Source: CAVYHX01 sp963768415
GTDB lineage: Bacteria > Pseudomonadota > Gammaproteobacteria > UBA9214
NCBI GenBank assembly: GCA_963768415.1
Contig: CAVYHX010000031.1
Location: 132,959-196,958, forward strand
Reading direction: 5' to 3'
Length of the DNA stretch: 64,000 bases
Shown: positions 63,086 to 64,000 of the stretch, in pieces
How the letters are laid out: the number at the start of each line of letters is the position of its first letter
Position numbering within the stretch: the stretch's first letter is position 1
Notes under the pieces: generated by a model
Told to the model about the DNA's origin: nothing
Databases searched by the model: none
What the model saw: only the letters and a program-made list of their open reading frames with translations
Made by a program: the position numbers and the translations under genes

Positions 63086-63487
63086 ATGGCAAAATCATCG
63101 AAAAGCAAAGCGTCGGTCTGGTACGGTTACCTGAAGGCAGGTGACCGCAGCAGCCCGGTTCTGCGGGATATACGCCTGGACACGGCTAATCCGGTAACGA
63201 TCTACATGTACAATCTCGTACGCGGCGAGATCATTGAATATGCACGCGAGATCGTCGAAAAAAAATTGCGTGAGCTCAAACCGGCTGAAACCAAATACAT
63301 CGCGGAACTCGATGCCGGATACAAGAAGGCACGGCGCAGTTTCAAGGGCCGTGGCGCCAGCATCCGGAACATCCCCGAGCGGAGTGGCCCCGCGCACAAG
63401 AAGGAAAAGGAACCCGCGGAAGACGACGACAACAGTAATAACCTCGAGGAGAACGCCGATATGTGGGTTGATACTGAAGAAGCATAG
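63086..63487 (+). CDS. Conserved hypothetical charged protein
   Basis: ATG 63086 follows GAGGTG; the ORF extends upstream without a better site. The 133-residue product starts AKSSKSKASVWYGYLKAGDR and has a short conserved-looking core (TIYMYNLVRGEIIEYAREIV). Its end is basic, then strongly acidic (EPAEDDDNSNNLEENADMWV). No signal peptide is present. I do not recognise the family; the WYGYLKAG motif may be a useful search seed. Confidence 0.65.
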   Translation: MAKSSKSKASVWYGYLKAGDRSSPVLRDIRLDTANPVTIYMYNLVRGEIIEYAREIVEKKLRELKPAETKYIAELDAGYKKARRSFKGRGASIRNIPERSGPAHKKEKEPAEDDDNSNNLEENADMWVDTEEA

Positions 63488-63633
63488 GGAACCCGGATGT
63501 CACCGGGATCCGAATAACCACCCTCGACCCATCCTTCGTCTCCGGTATCGACACCAGGTCCGGTTCTCGAATATCGATACATACCGGCTGTTTTCAGCAT
63601 CAGAAAGATAAATACACATCGTGAGAGGGCATA

Positions 63634-64000
63634 ATGAACAACATAAAATACCTGGTTATCTGTCTGGCAATGCTGGCTATCTGCAGCATCAACAGCAAGC
63701 GGCGTCCAGAAGTGGACGGATGAAAACGGTAATGTTCATTATGGCGATAGCCCGCCAACCGGAACCAAATCAAGCAAAATTGCAGTTGATTCCGCCCCCA
63801 GCAATAACGGCCTCAGACCAGAAGAAGCAAGACAGCTGCGTATCATAGAATCACGAGAAAATTATTCCAGATCCAGACGTAACTACAAGGATGACCGGGA
63901 TACCTATTACAAAGAAAGGCAGCGACGTGATGACAATCTTGCCCGCTGCCGTGACCTGGACCGCAAATATTCATCCGGTCGTCACCGGAAAGGTGAAATA
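63634..64000 (+). pseudogene. DUF4124-domain exported protein, one frameshift, cut by right edge
   Basis: ATG 63634 opens a signal peptide (IKYLVICLAMLAICSI). An extra A near 63692 (ATCAACAG for ATCACAG) breaks the frame, after which it reads TASGVQKWTDENGNVHYGDS, the hallmark of DUF4124 (a (K)W-x-D-x-x-G-x-x-x-(F/Y)-x-D domain). It continues with charged coil (RPEEARQLRIIESRENYSRS) to the window edge. DUF4124 proteins are periplasmic and of unknown role. The right end is incomplete. Confidence 0.8.

Overview
The window looks like the chromosome of a GC-rich, sulfur-oxidising gammaproteobacterium, probably in or near the Chromatiales (Ectothiorhodospiraceae/Chromatiaceae-like). The evidence is a sulfur-globule-type Gly/Tyr protein, a YeeE/TsuA-type sulfur-compound permease beside a secreted rhodanese, a pyruvate:ferredoxin oxidoreductase locus, a FimX-like regulator and many c-di-GMP proteins. 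The taxonomy is inference. I see no tRNA, rRNA, CRISPR array, phage or transposase gene.

Layout. 0-2.8 kb is a minus-strand sulfur-compound uptake operon (128-aa protein, YeeE permease, a membrane peptide with a Cys-heptad tail, a His-rich protein, a rhodanese cut by the left edge). 3.0-8.4 kb holds exported proteins: a zinc metalloprotease with thrombospondin-3 and dockerin-like repeats, YceI and a small cytochrome c. 8.4-12.5 kb holds a decayed GGDEF gene, a four-repeat Cys-pair secreted protein divergent from the sulfur globule protein with an FNR-like site between them, a broken SnoaL-like gene, a dienelactone hydrolase and a CbiM-like membrane protein. 12.5-23.3 kb holds RecQ, an orphan Xre/MbcA/ParS-type protein, a MASE1-PAS-PAS-GGDEF protein, a cupin, then three frame-broken genes (homoserine acyltransferase, P-loop ATPase, GAF-GGDEF-EAL) and a NYN/LOTUS protein. 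23.5-28.7 kb holds a membrane-anchored unknown and then a compact operon of unknown function. 29-33 kb holds small unknowns and a sensor-kinase-like protein with a degenerate ATPase domain, flanked by inverted copies of a palindromic repeat. 33.5-39.9 kb is the PFOR locus (GltD-like oxidoreductase, NifJ, dihydroorotate-dehydrogenase-like). 39.9-47.6 kb holds PilZ, two paralogous secreted proteins, a multiply broken gene, a FimX-like protein, frameshifted PpnN and a DnaQ-like exonuclease. 47.6-53.5 kb is an RND efflux pair followed by CBS, secreted and DUF502 genes. 53.9-64 kb holds a near-identical 243-bp coding repeat array, SprT-like, SDR, DUF3175, endonuclease V, a beta-propeller lipoprotein, a helix-hairpin-helix protein, an M48 lipoprotein peptidase, an exported rubrerythrin and a DUF4124 protein cut by the right edge.

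How the genes work together. Cyclic-di-GMP signalling recurs: one intact and one frame-broken active-looking GGDEF protein, a PilZ receptor, a catalytically dead FimX-like protein and a GGDEF remnant. Sulfur metabolism is represented at both ends of the first 11 kb. The PFOR locus suggests low-potential or anaerobic pyruvate metabolism.

The best candidate for an undescribed system is the 25.2-28.7 kb operon: an all-helical cytosolic protein, a single-span membrane protein with an extra beta-rich domain, and a coiled-coil protein with an RGG-type tail. A caution applies throughout. About a dozen genes whose two halves are both well conserved are broken by single-base indels. That many breaks, including a methionine biosynthesis gene, points to residual assembly errors as well as genuine pseudogenes.
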